A DNA stretch of 64,000 nucleotides from a candidate division SR1 bacterium Aalborg_AAW-1 (GTDB lineage Bacteria; Patescibacteriota; Gracilibacteria; Absconditabacterales; Absconditicoccaceae). The position numbers and the translations under genes were made by a program. Under the pieces are notes generated by a model. It did no database searches and had not been told where the DNA came from. It worked only from the letters and a program-made list of their open reading frames with translations. Location of the stretch: positions 620,001 to 684,000 of the forward strand of contig CP011268.1 of the NCBI GenBank assembly GCA_001007975.1. Reading direction: 5' to 3'. Shown here in pieces: positions 32,402-42,920 of the stretch (position 1 is the stretch's first letter; every line of letters starts with the position of its first letter).

Positions 32402-35400
32402 CTATTTTTTCCAATTTTCTCTTGGTACAAAATGCATCATATCAAGCGTGGTATAAGTCTTTTTTGGAAGACCAGCTATGATTATATCGTTGCCAAATAG
32501 ATTTGTGATAGTATCATATTTTTTCTTAAACAGATTCTCTTCTATCATCATCTGGGCCTCATCGTATCATACATATGTGGAATGGTAAGTCGTTCAGTCA
32601 ATAGTATAAATGTGTTTTTTTGGATTGATAATATTTTGTAATTTCAGAGGAATATTGTCATTATCATAGAGATAGAATATTTTCAATTCTTCAAATGGCG
32701 TCTGAGTGATAAATAATGAGTTTTGAACATCTAATCAACTAAATCATTCGTTATTCATTATATGAACTTCGTCTAATAATGTATTTGTAGGAGCAAGTAT
32801 TCATACGATTTTCACGCTTGGAAGTCAGAAGAAATCGTTTAAGCTATCTCAAGCTTTTTTGATCAATCCCTCCTCTTTCATCATTTGAGCTTCTTTGAAA
32901 CCTATAATTATTTCCGGTTCCGTACCAAATAATCATGTTCATTCTGATATTTTTAATCCACTTAGTAACTGATCTGTTCATAAGAATATTTTTGGTACTC
33001 ATCATGGAGTAAATCAGATTTTATTTGGAGTATTTATCATAAATTGGTTTAAATCAGTTCTCAGTGCAGGACTAAGTTTCTGGGACAAGGAAGAAATGTT
33101 TTGTCCACTTCATATCTGAGCAAAATTTCGGAAAAATCCTAGAAATACGACCGTCATAATAACTGGGGCGAATATTGATATCCAATTTTTTCTATGAGTA
33201 TGGAAGAATTTAAGTAAGAGAGAATTTATAACTACAGAGACCGAACTCATTGCCATAGCTAGTCATGCAAATTCTGGTTTGAGAACAAGTCCTAATGATG
33301 CCAATGCTCCACCGGCGATAGGAATTCACAAAACATTGTAGAACAAAGCGAAGAACATATTCTGTTTAATTTTTCATACGGTTTCTTTGCTAAGTTTGAT
33401 AGCAGTGATAACATCGTTTAGATCGTTTTTCATGATAACCACGTTTCCTGATTCCATAGCAACATCAGCTCAGGAGCCCATTGCAATTCAAACATCTGCC
33501 TGTGTAAGCGCAGGAGAATCATTTATTCAATCTCCTACCATAGCGACGATATGTCATTGGTCTTGAAGTTCTTTGACTTTCGAAGCTTTGTTTTCTGGAA
33601 GGACTTGAGCAAAAACATGATCAATTCAGACTTGATTCGCTATTGCTTGAGCCGTTCTCTGGTTGTCTCCAGTCATCATATAAACTTGAATTCACATCGC
33701 TTTTAGTCTTTTGATTGCTTCGATTGATGTATCTTTGATCGTATCGGCGACTGATATTGTTCAGATCATTTCTTTGTCTGTAGCTATTAGCATCACAGTC
33801 TTTCATTCTGATTCTAATTGCTCTATACTATACTGGTCTATGACTGGAATATTATTTTCTGTAAGTAATATTTTGGTACCAAGGAAATAAATCTGACCAT
33901 CTATTTCTCATATCACTCATTTTCCAGGAATTGCTTGGAAATTGGAAACAGTAGAAAATCAGATTCTTTTCTCTTTTCAATATCTAACGATAGCCTCTGC
34001 CAATGGATGTTCTGATTTGGATTCCAGTCAGACTGCTATTTGCAAAATCAAATCTTGGTCGTATCCATCCACTGATGTGATGTCGGTAACTTCTGGTTTT
34101 CATTCTGTGATAGTTCAGGTTTTGTCGAAAACGATCATATCTACTTTACAAAGAGTTTCGAGTGGTTCTCATCATTTGATAAGAATTCATTTTTCGGCTC
34201 ATTTACCAGTTCATACCATTAGGGCTGTTGGTGTAGCGAGACCCAATGCACATGGACAAGCAATTACTATCACTGCCGCGAAATAAAGCAATGCCGTAGC
34301 AAAACTTACTCATAGGAAGAAGAATCGGATTAAGAAAACGACGATCGCTATCCCAATAACAGAAGGCACAAATATTCAGGATATTTTGTCTGCAAATCAT
34401 TGGATTGGCGCCTTGGATCATTGTGCCTCTTGAATAAGTTTGATAATCTGAGCAAGAGCTGTTTCATTTCCAACTTTGGTTACTTCGAATTCGAAGCTTC
34501 AGAGCTTATTGATTGTTCATCCAAATACTTTTGATCAAGTGTTTTTTTCTACTGGCATACTTTCTCCGGTCAGCATAGATTCATCTATACTTGAATGTCA
34601 GGAGATAATCATTCAATCAATAGGTATTTTTTCACCTGGCTTTACTAATATAATATCTCATTTTTTTACTTGATCTATATCTACATCCACGAAACTAGTT
34701 CCTCTTTTTACTTTGGCTGTCTTGGGCGCTAGTCACATAAGTTTGGCTATAGCTTGAGATGTCGATCACTTTGCTCTGGCTTCCAGATATTTTCATAGTG
34801 CGACAAACATTATAAGCAAGCTTGATATTTCAAAGTAGATATTTCAGATTTTCTCTCAGTTTAATCAAATCCAGGATCATGTTTGATAGATAAAGAGAAT
34901 AAAATTATATAAACTGAAAATAAATGCTACTCAGGTTCATATTGCTATGAGGCTATACATATTAAATGTCTTCATTTTCAACGCAGATCGTGCTCATTTG
35001 AAAAAGTCTGCTCAGATGATGAATTGGATAGGGGTTGTCAAAATCAATGAAACGATAGCCATTCGTGGCATTATCAATCATCACCAAGGCAACAGTCATG
35101 GGAAAAAATCGTATAACATAAATATAATCATTGGCACACTAAGCAATGCCGAAATACTGAATTTTCTCCATCGATATTTTGTTTCTTTTTTCCTTTTTTC
35201 TGTTTCGTCTATTTTCTGAATTTCATCTTGGATAACTCATGTATATCAAGCATTTTCTACTGCCTTGATTAACTGATCTTGTGATATATTTCAAGCAACT
35301 TTGACCATAGCTTGTGAAGAAGAAAAGTTTACGTTGGCATTTTGTACGCCCGGCACTTTCTTAAGTGACTTTTCTATGAGCAGCGCACATGAAGAACAAT

Positions 35401-35722
35401 GCATTCCTTCTATATCTATGGAAAGCATTTGAGATGAATTTAAAGAATTGGACTCAGGTTGAATTTCATTTTGGATTGAATTATATTCTTGATAGCTATT
35501 TTCCTTTCATTTTGTGTGAACAGTATATCATGTTCATTCTTGTATAGAAGATATGATTTTATCTGGATTTATTTCTCCAGGATTGTATTGAATTTCTACT
35601 TCCTTGTTTGGTAAAGAAATAGAAACTGACTGTATTCATTGTAGTCATGACATACTAGCTTTGACTAGTTTTTCACAAGAGGGACAATGAATTTCTGGTA
35701 TTATTACAAGTATTTTTGTCAT
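32402..35722 (-). CDS. copA: Cu+-exporting P1B-type ATPase CopA with a duplicated C-terminal extension
   Basis: 1106 aa. Two N-terminal heavy-metal domains (HCPSC at residues 12-16, MHCSSC at 107-112) lead into a P1B-1 ATPase: membrane metal site ACPCALG, actuator TGES, phosphorylation motif DKTGT (its Gly is UGA), SEHPLAEA, and hinge GDGINDSPA. TM motifs near MSSVSVVINSLLLK match Cu+ pumps. After the usual end (~residue 860) about 240 further residues follow: one extra hydrophobic helix and a soluble part with an internal repeat (EAQMMKEEGLIKK...LLDEVHIMN and EAQMMIEENLFKK...LDMMHFVP). Last gene of the csoR operon. Pumps Cu+ out of the cytoplasm. Confidence 0.93.
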
Positions 35723-35749
35723 TTGAATTATGGAATTAAAAATAAAAGA

Positions 35750-35959
35750 TTAAATTACTTTATATCCAGTTTCTTTTTGGATGTGATTTGCTATTTTGTC
35801 TCTAGATATAATTCCATCATCATATTCGATATCAACTGTTTTTGTTTGACTATTTACTGATGATTGTTTGATACCAGGAAATTCTTTCAACGATAACTTG
35901 ATGAGGGCTTCACAAGATGAACAATGAATTTGTGGAATAGATAATGTCATATTTTTCAT
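35750..35959 (-). CDS. CopZ-like copper chaperone (single HMA domain)
   Basis: 69 aa, one ferredoxin-like heavy-metal domain with the metal motif HCSSC at residues 12-16 and a typical ending ANHIQKETGYKVI. It would carry Cu+ to the ATPase encoded 27 bases downstream. Part of the minus-strand copper operon. Confidence 0.9.
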   Translation of the reverse strand: MKNMTLSIPQIHCSSCEALIKLSLKEFPGIKQSSVNSQTKTVDIEYDDGIISRDKIANHIQKETGYKVI

Positions 35960-35999
35960 ATTTTGAATTTTGATAAAGAATAAAATTATGAAGATTATA

Positions 36000-37355
36000 T
36001 TATTTAACTACTATCTTCGCATTATGTGAAAGTCACATCGCACAGTCGAACTCATATTCTCATGCAGTAGCTGCATGTACAACAAATGTAATCTGATTTC
36101 ATTTTTTTATAGATTGAATATTCTCATCTAATCCTGGGATATAGATTGTACTCATGCATCCATAAATGTTTGTCTCAATATCAATTACTATCGTATAAGT
36201 TTTATCTATTTGTAGGTTTACTACTGATGGGGTTAATCCTGAATCAGTATAGGTCATGTTTATAATTTGTGTAGATTGATTGCTATTTACACTTGTATTT
36301 GTTTCTCACGAATGGAATCTCGTTGCTACGACACTATAGGAGTTTGCAATATTGTATAATCCAAGAAGAATAACTAATACTCAAATAGCTTTGAATGCAA
36401 TTTGTGCTGTTTTTCCTTTGAATATACTTGTCAAGCTTCAGATACCCATAAGCCCTGGCAATGTACCTATAGCAAAAAGTGCCATCACGATCATTCACAT
36501 TCAGAAACTTCCTGTATTCATTGCATATATTTGCATTGCAAAAGTGAATCCGCAAGGTAAGAAGAATGTTAATACTCAACTACTAAATGTTCATAAATAT
36601 TTTCTGAATCAAGTATCTTTATCTTGAAGTAAGTCAGTTTCTTTCTTTGCAAACAACCTTCATGTTGGTAAACTTAATGATACTGAGCTTAATTTTGGTG
36701 ATATATGTGTTAGATTGACTCACAACATTATCATAACAACTCACACTATGAGTGTCATGATTGACATCATAAATGGTGATAACCTAATAACTGATCCAAA
36801 CAATCATAACAGTCCTCACAAAATACCGAATCAGATTATTCTTCAAGCATTAAACCAAAAATGAGGAATAATTTTTTGTCCGAATGTTTGTTTATTATTA
36901 CTTTTATTCCACTTGCTAGATATTGCTAACACTAATCATCCAACCACAGCCATACAACTTGAGAAACCAGCAGTTATTCAGATAAGAAGTACAAGTGATA
37001 GTGAGGGTGATCATTGAGATTTGATGTCAAACAATGATGATACTCCAGTTTTGCTTAATATAAAGTATAAAAACATAAATCAAAGCAAGCTCAGAATCAT
37101 TACCTTATAATCATCGATATTTTTGCTTAACCAAGGATTACTAGTTACTTCTTCACTAACTTCATAGCCGCACTCATGAACAACATTTCTAATATCATCC
37201 ATATTAGGGATTTTCTCATATCAGATAGTTACTGTTCATTTAGAAATATTAGCTTGTACAGTTTCTATTTTATCAATCTTAGAAATGGATTTTTCCAAAA
37301 GTAATTTACACGAATTACAGTGCATACCTTTGATATTGATTGTTGTGAGTTTCAT
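36000..37355 (-). CDS. HMA / TauE-SafE (UreH_2-like) membrane / cupredoxin-like fusion protein
   Basis: 451 aa in three parts. Residues 1-70 are a heavy-metal domain with MHCNSC. Residues ~85-345 are a six- to seven-helix membrane domain of the TauE/SafE-UreH_2-DsbD kind, with Cys in GFSSCMAVVGG and LPCGFTFAMQ. The C-terminal ~100 residues end in a cupredoxin-like metal site: VVHAATAGEYEFDCAMGLSH, with the Cys, Met and His that bind copper in that fold. About 24 of 43 Gly are UGA by hand count. Likely moves or buffers copper across the membrane for the operon. Confidence 0.85.
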
Positions 37356-37453
37356 AATTTTTTATGAATTTATAAAAGTTAAATTTATTATGTCAGAAAA
37401 CTCAATTTACTAAAAGTAAAAAGAATTGATAGTGAGATACCTCTCTGTAGATC

Positions 37454-37843
37454 CTATATCGATTTAACTATAATTCATACTAAGTCAGAAAAGTTTTGAT
37501 ATCTAATATTTGGTGGCTCTCATAGATCTAGATTAGAATATGACTGATGAGAGTCGATTATAGTGGAGTATTTGTCGGTATATGCGATTATGATAGATAG
37601 ATCAATAGAAGGTATCTTGAGCTGATCCTTAGATTTAATCTCGCATTGCGAATATTGATCAACATAGATAAGCTTGCAACAGTCTATATTGTTTTTGGTT
37701 TTTTCTGATGTATGATCATTCTTACAAGAACTTATGGTTCATATTTCATTATGATCAAAAATACCCATCATACTCCCATGTACTATGGAACTTGATGTAA
37801 ATATATAAAATAATAAACTTATGATTCAAAAGACTTTTTTCAT
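37454..37843 (-). CDS. Small secreted Cys-containing protein of the copper operon
   Basis: 129 aa. N-terminal signal peptide (VFGIISLLFYIFTSSSIVHG), then a short exported domain with SCKNDH and DCCKLIYVDQYSQCE, whose Cys and His could bind copper or form disulfides. No family recognised. It lies 19 bases after csoR and 98 bases before the fusion gene; a periplasmic copper-binding or accessory role is inferred only from context. Confidence 0.65.
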
Positions 37844-37862
37844 AGTTTTCTTTATGGATAAA

Positions 37863-38138
37863 CTATTTATTTTGTGCTGTCTTTACTATGGTAAGTATTT
37901 CTTCTATCATTTCAGCTTGTCTTTTTTTATCATTTGATTTGACTGCATTTATAAAGCAACATCATAAATGATCTTCAAGAAGTTGGATATTTGTAGATTT
38001 CAATAATCATATTACAGCTAGATTTTGTTGAATAACTTTTATACAATATTGTTCATTTTCTATCATAGAAATAATTTTTTCCAAAGAACTCTTTGCTTTC
38101 TTAAGAGAAATAATAATTTTTTCTTGTTGTGGTTTCAT
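37863..38138 (-). CDS. csoR: CsoR-family copper-sensing repressor
   Basis: 91 aa all-helical DUF156 protein. The Cu+ ligands of CsoR are present in order: Cys in QYCIKVIQQNLAV, then His and Cys in EDHLGCCFINAVKS. Binding of Cu+ releases these repressors from DNA. It is the first gene of the minus-strand copper operon and has a perfect inverted repeat between its promoter and start, so it should regulate its own operon. Confidence 0.92.
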
Positions 38139-38163
38139 TTGAATATATCAAATTAAATAAATA

Positions 38164-38184
38164 ACCTATACCATAGGTATAGGT
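38164..38184. promoter_or_regulatory. Probable CsoR operator
   Basis: Perfect inverted repeat ACCTATACC-ata-GGTATAGGT, 26 bases before the csoR start and just downstream of a minus-strand TTGCAT (about 38206) and CAATAT promoter. The arms resemble known CsoR boxes with a G/C-tract around TAT. Confidence 0.75.
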
Positions 38185-38255
38185 ATATTGTAATCGAAAA
38201 AAAATAAAATGCAAGAGATTTTGAGTGTAAAAATAATCAGGATGTAATACCAGTA

Positions 38256-38354
38256 ATGAGAGATAAAAATCAATGATGGATATCTGTACCTGAACATAAA
38301 ATCAAGGACATATATAAAAAATGAGATAATATTACTATTATTTTTAAACATTAA
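38256..38354 (+). CDS. Possible short ORF or gene remnant at the island edge
   Basis: 32 aa from an ATG (MRDKNQGWISV...), with the open frame reaching 16 codons further upstream without a start. Reading needs two UGA-Gly. The sequence looks protein-like (PEHKIKDIYKKGDNITII) but is short, so it may be the tail of a gene lost during integration. Confidence 0.25.
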
Positions 38355-38439
38355 AAAAACTCTTCAATTGAAGAGTAATATATAATATGAATAATATTTT
38401 AGATTAGGTACCTGTGGGATTTGAACCCACGGTTGTAAA
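38351..38439 (-). repeat. Right attachment-site-like repeat (3' tRNA-Cys and terminator)
   Basis: Matches 32074-32163. Contains the terminator ACTCTTC/GAAGAGT followed on the minus strand by a T-run, then the 3' 34 bases of tRNA-Cys. Confidence 0.85.
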
Positions 38440-38480
38440 GCTTTGCAGGCTCCTGCATTGGACCACTCTGCCAAGGTACC
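38406..38480 (-). tRNA. tRNA-Cys (anticodon GCA)
   Basis: 75 bases without encoded CCA. Acceptor GGTACCT/AGGTACC, anticodon stem GGAGC/GCTTT with loop CTGCAAA, T-arm GTGGG/CCCAC with TTCAAAT. Its 3' end served as the integration site of the copper island and was restored by the island's own copy. Confidence 0.93.
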
Positions 38481-38528
38481 GTAAGCTCTACTATATCTAA
38501 AGAGGAGTTGTTTTGCAAGATTATTTAC

Positions 38529-39146
38529 TTACTTCGTAAAGACATAGATATATCCTACTGTTCTCCCTTGATCGAGAATAGGAGTTTCTTCGATGTGAAA
38601 GAAAGCATATTCAGCAGCTTTTTTGATATCATCATAGGTATGACCTTCTCTGGCGATTTTGAATGCTTCATCTCCATGTCCTCGTACGAAAGCGTTTCTC
38701 TGATAGAAGTAGGTTGCTACGAATGTTCCTCATGGCTTCAGGATACGTTGCATTTCATCAAAAAAATCATGTAAGGTATTAATATACTCAAAGAAGAAAA
38801 AACCTAGAGCAAGATCCATACTTTCACTTTCAAGTGGAATATGTTCACTACAGTCAGTACAAATCTTTTCAATCTGTGAACTACGGAAGTGATCAAGCAT
38901 CTTCTGAGATATATCCAGAGCGATGTAGCGTTGAAATTCACTATTCTTGAAGTGCTCAAAAACTCTTCCGTCACCAGCACCTATATCGAGAATAGATAAT
39001 CCTTTGAGAGATCTTGGGAGATATCTAAGAAATCTGTTATTGTCTACGCTGTTGAGATGAGTCCAATATTGGCGATAGAATTCACTTGCTTTGTCAAATC
39101 ATTCACGACTATTGAGTTGAGGTATGGTATATTTTTTGTACGACAC
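38529..39146 (-). CDS. SAM-dependent class I methyltransferase
   Basis: 205 aa. Motif I LSILDIGAGDGRVFEHF, acidic ALDISQKMLD, and ALGFFFFEYINTL with LKPGGTFVATYFY give a Methyltransf_11-type fold. No in-frame ATG exists between the stop of the preceding exonuclease gene and the conserved region, so a GTG at 39146 is chosen, lacking a clear ribosome binding site. Substrate unknown. Confidence 0.8.
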
Positions 39147-39177
39147 AATTTTACAGGTAGGGGTTAAAAGTGGAGAG

Positions 39178-39741
39178 TTAAGAGTATTGTTTATATTTTT
39201 GCATAACGAGATAGAGCGCAGTGGTGTCATATCTTGCATCATGGGCAGTGATATTGCCCATAGCAAAGAGTTCTTGACTACAAGATTGAACTTGATCTTC
39301 AGAGATATTATAAAAAGATAATAATTCTGACAGTTTTGGTCGTTTATATCCACCATTGTGATGATGAGGAATCTTACAGATCGGGGTGAAGTGTTGCATG
39401 GTACAGAAGGTTTCTGGCTCATAGACTAACCCTAGTCTTTCATATTCGTATTGAATAAACTTCTTATCAAATCAGGCATTATGTGCTACTAAGGTATAAT
39501 TATCTAACAGAGAAGAAATGTGGTCATACTGGTCAGCAAATGTTTTTCCTTCTGATAATTGCTCTAAAAGTTCTTGTGAAAATCAATGAATTGACTGTGC
39601 GTAGGGATCCATTGCATCTACACGAAAAAAGAAATTTTGTGATTGTTGAAATTGCCAGTGTTCGTCTACAAGAATATAAGAAAGTTGTGCAATCTGACCA
39701 GGATGATAAGAATTCGTCTCCGTATCAAGTATAAGATACAT
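39178..39741 (-). CDS. DnaQ-like 3'-5' exonuclease (DEDDh)
   Basis: 187 aa. Exo I LDTETN, Exo II HNAGFDKKFI and Exo III HDARYDTTAL carry the four acidic residues and the His of DEDDh exonucleases. Could be the proofreading epsilon subunit of DNA polymerase III or a stand-alone RNase T/oligoribonuclease-like enzyme; the length fits both. The start codon follows the stop of the DUF4012 gene without a gap, so the two are translationally coupled. Confidence 0.9.
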
Positions 39742-41331
39742 TTAGCGTTTGAGATTGAAATTTATAAAAACTTGTTTCGTGCTATTGTTATTTTGTGTCA
39801 TGATAATATAGTCTATACCAGCTCAAAAGGGACTAGTAAATGGCGTGTTTCACACATCTCCTGTGATACTGGTAATAGTAACTGATGAAGGATGATACAG
39901 TTGTGATTTACTTTCCCAAAACCTTTGTACTCCATCAGGTCAAACAGTTGGTGCTAGTGAAAGTATACCAAGTTCTCTAGGTGTAAGACTGATATTATAC
40001 TTCCTTGCTAAACTATCAATATATTCTTTATATGAGGAAGGAACACTTATTTTATATTCGATTTCCATAGTATAGTCTCCTGCTTGTAATGATGAAATAT
40101 TGATCTGATCATTATTCATTTGTTCGATGATGATATCACCAATCTGATCTCTAATTGTTATGGTTTTTGTTACAAATTCATCTATTTTGTTAAATGATTT
40201 GTTCGTGTCCCAGGAATAGAGGGTGGTGGCGTTCGGAATAGTGGTGAAATTATATTGAGTCAGTACTTCATTGAGTCCTGTAGATATAGTTGGAATATAA
40301 ATTCATACTGAATACTGATTCGTCAGTGATGTAAACTGATTGATAAAGTTTTTAACGACATTCATACCTTGTTGTGAAAAAAACTTCTGTGAATCACTGA
40401 GGTAATATTCTTTTTTATTAGGAAGGTCGTCTCATCTTATAAGATCAACACTTGCATTCATAAATTGTCGTTCTCGTGTCTTTCTATCTAGTCATGGCAT
40501 AAGCTTCTTGAGTGTATCAGTATTAACAAATATAACCCCATCAATAGGTCTATGGCAAATATCTTGACATACTTGAGTAGGAATATGGGCATCACTTTCT
40601 GGACTATTAAATGTCTTATTATATAACTGAATCATGTAATCTCCATCAATATTCGTGAATCAGAATTTATTCGATGCAATCCAACCAAAAGGAGTTCAAC
40701 CATAAATAGGATCTGATCGTGTTGGTGGGCGTACTGAGATTCGAGGCATAGTCTTATAACCAAGATAACTATCAATCATATGGATTGTTCTAATTCTTCC
40801 TTGTAATATCCTTACATAAGCAAATGAACCGAAAAATCATCCATTAGGTCTACGTTCTGATGAATTCTGAAGGATGACAAGATAACTTTTTGGGACATTT
40901 GCTCCCATATACAAAAGAAGTTCATCTTTGTACCTATACGTGTCTTTAAGAAAATAGGCAAGACGAGAGTATTGTTCATTATCTTTGAGGAGAGTTTCTG
41001 TTTGAGTTACTATTTGCTCTCGTAAACGATTGATAGTATCTTTTTGGGTTTCAAAAATATTTTCATTCTTAAGATATGACTGAATGATGGAATCGATATC
41101 ACTTACAACATCTGCTGTTTGTTTATTATATACGCTAAGATAGGTTGCTACTGTTCAGAGTCTGTTCGTTAAGATGTCTTGTTTGTCGCCAGTTAAAATA
41201 TAGCTTACAAGGGCATATAGTCACATCATGAAGAATGAAATAACAGTCACCATCAAAAAAGGTATCGAAATAGTATCGGTCCGTTGTTCAATGCGTTTAG
41301 ATTTTTGTCGTCATCGTTCTCCTCTAGACAT
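39742..41331 (-). CDS. DUF4012 family membrane-anchored protein
   Basis: 529 aa. A basic N-terminus and one membrane helix (IPFLMVTVISFFMMGLYAL) precede an extracellular part with a helical stalk and the DUF4012 core PKSYLVILQNSSERRPNGGF. Such proteins are common in Gram-positive and candidate-phyla genomes near surface polysaccharide genes. Enzymatic function is unknown; a cell-wall or glycan role is inferred from family context. Confidence 0.85.
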
Positions 41332-41367
41332 AGAAACGGTATAGTAAAATGATGGTTTTTTTTTTAT

Positions 41368-41862
41368 TTAAGAATAAATGTTTTTTGTTTGTTCTGCAAG
41401 TTTGGAATCATTTGTTTTATCTAATCTGAAGGGAATATATTGTTCTTTATTGTCTATGAAATTTGATAATTGTTGTATTACTTGATCATCTCCAGATAAC
41501 ATTTCGTGTAAGAATATGCTTGTATTTTTCATAGAAAACCATTGTATATCAATCATAGCATGAGTGTCTTGAATAGAAATTTTTTCAGTAAGATAGGTTG
41601 TAAAAAATGTTATTATATTATCAGACATATATACATTTCAGATCTCAAATAAAGATTCTGGTGATAATACTATTGCTCATGCTGTTTCTTCTTGGGTTTC
41701 ACGAATAGCACAATCTAATACACTTTCTCAAATTTCACATTTCCCACCAAATCAATTTCTCAATCATGGCATCTTTGTCGCTGGTCCATTTTTTCATAAT
41801 AAAACAAATGTTTCTCATTCATTTTCATAGAGAGGGAATACTACTGAAAGTTCTTTGTTCAT
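41368..41862 (-). CDS. NUDIX hydrolase
   Basis: 164 aa. The NUDIX box GGKCEIGESVLDCAIRETQE with following ETAGAI satisfies GX5EX7REUXEEXGU; the box ends in a UGA-encoded Gly. Upstream KNGPATKMPGLRNWF is similar to the 8-oxo-dGTPase/MutT subgroup (MTH1-like). It hydrolyses a nucleoside diphosphate linked to another group, probably oxidised nucleotides. Without UGA = Gly the catalytic box would be split from the protein. Confidence 0.9.
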
Positions 41863-41904
41863 CGTGTTATGAGTGAAAATAAGTAAATTCTTTCATGGCT
41901 ATTA

Positions 41905-42552
41905 TTACATTGATCGTTTGTCAGGATTATTTCTTTTTGTTGTATCTTTATCCATGTATTCTTTTATTACCTCTCCTAGTGTCTCTACAAGGATGTCAAA
42001 TTTTTCATATGACTGATCTGTGAGAGGGGCAGAATCGTTATGAGTATATGATTTTGATTCAAATTGCGCTTTTTTGTCTCGAAGGAGATTGGCTACTTTT
42101 TTAGGACTATCGATATATGAGAATGTTGTGTTGATACCATGATCAAGTGTTATCATAATTTCACCTTTTCAAAAAATTCTATCACTGACTGAGTTCTGAG
42201 CCTGGCTAATGCTTTCAATATTGTCTCGATGACATTGTTGTATACTATAGTTGAGAAGTTTGTTTCGTTGAAAAATAGAAATTCCTTGTTTATTGATGAC
42301 AAGTGCATCCAGATAGTGGTTAAGGAATTGTAGGATAAAATGCACGTAAATTATCATAGCTACTCCAGCTAATATCCAAGTAATAAGAGTGATGGATGGA
42401 AAAAAATACTGTGATATCGAATAAAGTATCCACAGTAAAATCATAAGTCAAAGTGTTACAAAAAAATGCTTGAAGTGAATGCTTCAATGGTGACCGATGA
42501 TGATACTTTCATCTGATAATGTCATATATTGTCTTAGTATATATGTTCTCAT
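41905..42552 (-). CDS. Membrane protein with a bacterial PH-like (YdbT/bPH_2) region
   Basis: 215 aa. Two adjacent membrane helices (FFVTLGLMILLWILYSI, TLITWILAGVAMIIYVHF) are followed by a beta-rich region beginning YLDALVINKQGISIFQRN, the arrangement of bacterial PH-like membrane proteins, and a polar C-terminus. Function unknown. It lies upstream of the NUDIX gene by 42 bases. Confidence 0.65.
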
Positions 42553-42566
42553 ACTATGAACTATAA

Positions 42567-42594
42567 CAAAAAAAACTTGCAATTCAATGCAAGT
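42567..42594 (-). terminator. Terminator of rpmE
   Basis: ACTTGCA/TGCAAGT stem with a 6-base loop, followed by eight T on the minus strand. The TTGCAA inside is part of the hairpin, not a promoter. Confidence 0.85.
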
Positions 42595-42621
42595 AATAGT
42601 GTTTCTTCGTAACGGATGAAA

Positions 42622-42855
42622 TTATGAAGACTTTTTTGATGCTTCTTGCATTCTTGCCATTTTCTCAGCAAAAATCTGGCTTCTTCCAAGAGAAACTTTC
42701 TTTTGTACTTTATCTGGGTTGTAGACAGGATGAGAAAGATGACTTGATTCAACTTTGATAGGTCCTTGTGTAGTAGAGTATACCGTAAATTCATATCCAT
42801 GGATATCTTGTACAGTAACTTCTTTCATTTCTGGATGGATGTTTTTTTTTGCCAT
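42622..42855 (-). CDS. rpmE: 50S ribosomal protein L31
   Basis: 77 aa. N-terminal MAKKNIHPEMKEVTVQDIHG and the central SSHLSHPVYNPDKVQKKVSL are L31 hallmarks. The CxxC zinc pair of the C+ type is absent, so it is the zinc-free form. No UGA-Gly, as expected for a ribosomal protein. Confidence 0.92.
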   Translation of the reverse strand: MAKKNIHPEMKEVTVQDIHGYEFTVYSTTQGPIKVESSHLSHPVYNPDKVQKKVSLGRSQIFAEKMARMQEASKKSS

Positions 42856-42920
42856 AATAATAGAGTAATAATAGTATATAAAGTATTATATTGTGTTTTT
42901 TTATAGTATAATGATTCGAA

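Larger units (their letters stand above)
32074..38439. mobile_element. Copper-resistance genomic island in tRNA-Cys
   Basis: About 6.3 kb bounded by two ~90-bp direct repeats (32074-32163 and 38351-38439). The right repeat is the 3' part of an intact tRNA-Cys gene with its terminator; the left repeat is a displaced copy of the same 3' part and terminator. This is what integration at a tRNA 3' end leaves. The cargo is a five-gene minus-strand copper operon that uses UGA for about half of its glycines. No integrase gene is present, so the element was mobilised in trans, has lost its recombinase, or arrived by recombination. Confidence 0.75.

Noticed and set aside
33942-34286. Plus-strand ORF of 114 codons
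   Set aside because: Lies antisense to the catalytic region of copA and shows no family features.
42575-42594. TTGCAA as a -35 element
   Set aside because: It is inside the rpmE terminator stem and is palindromic.
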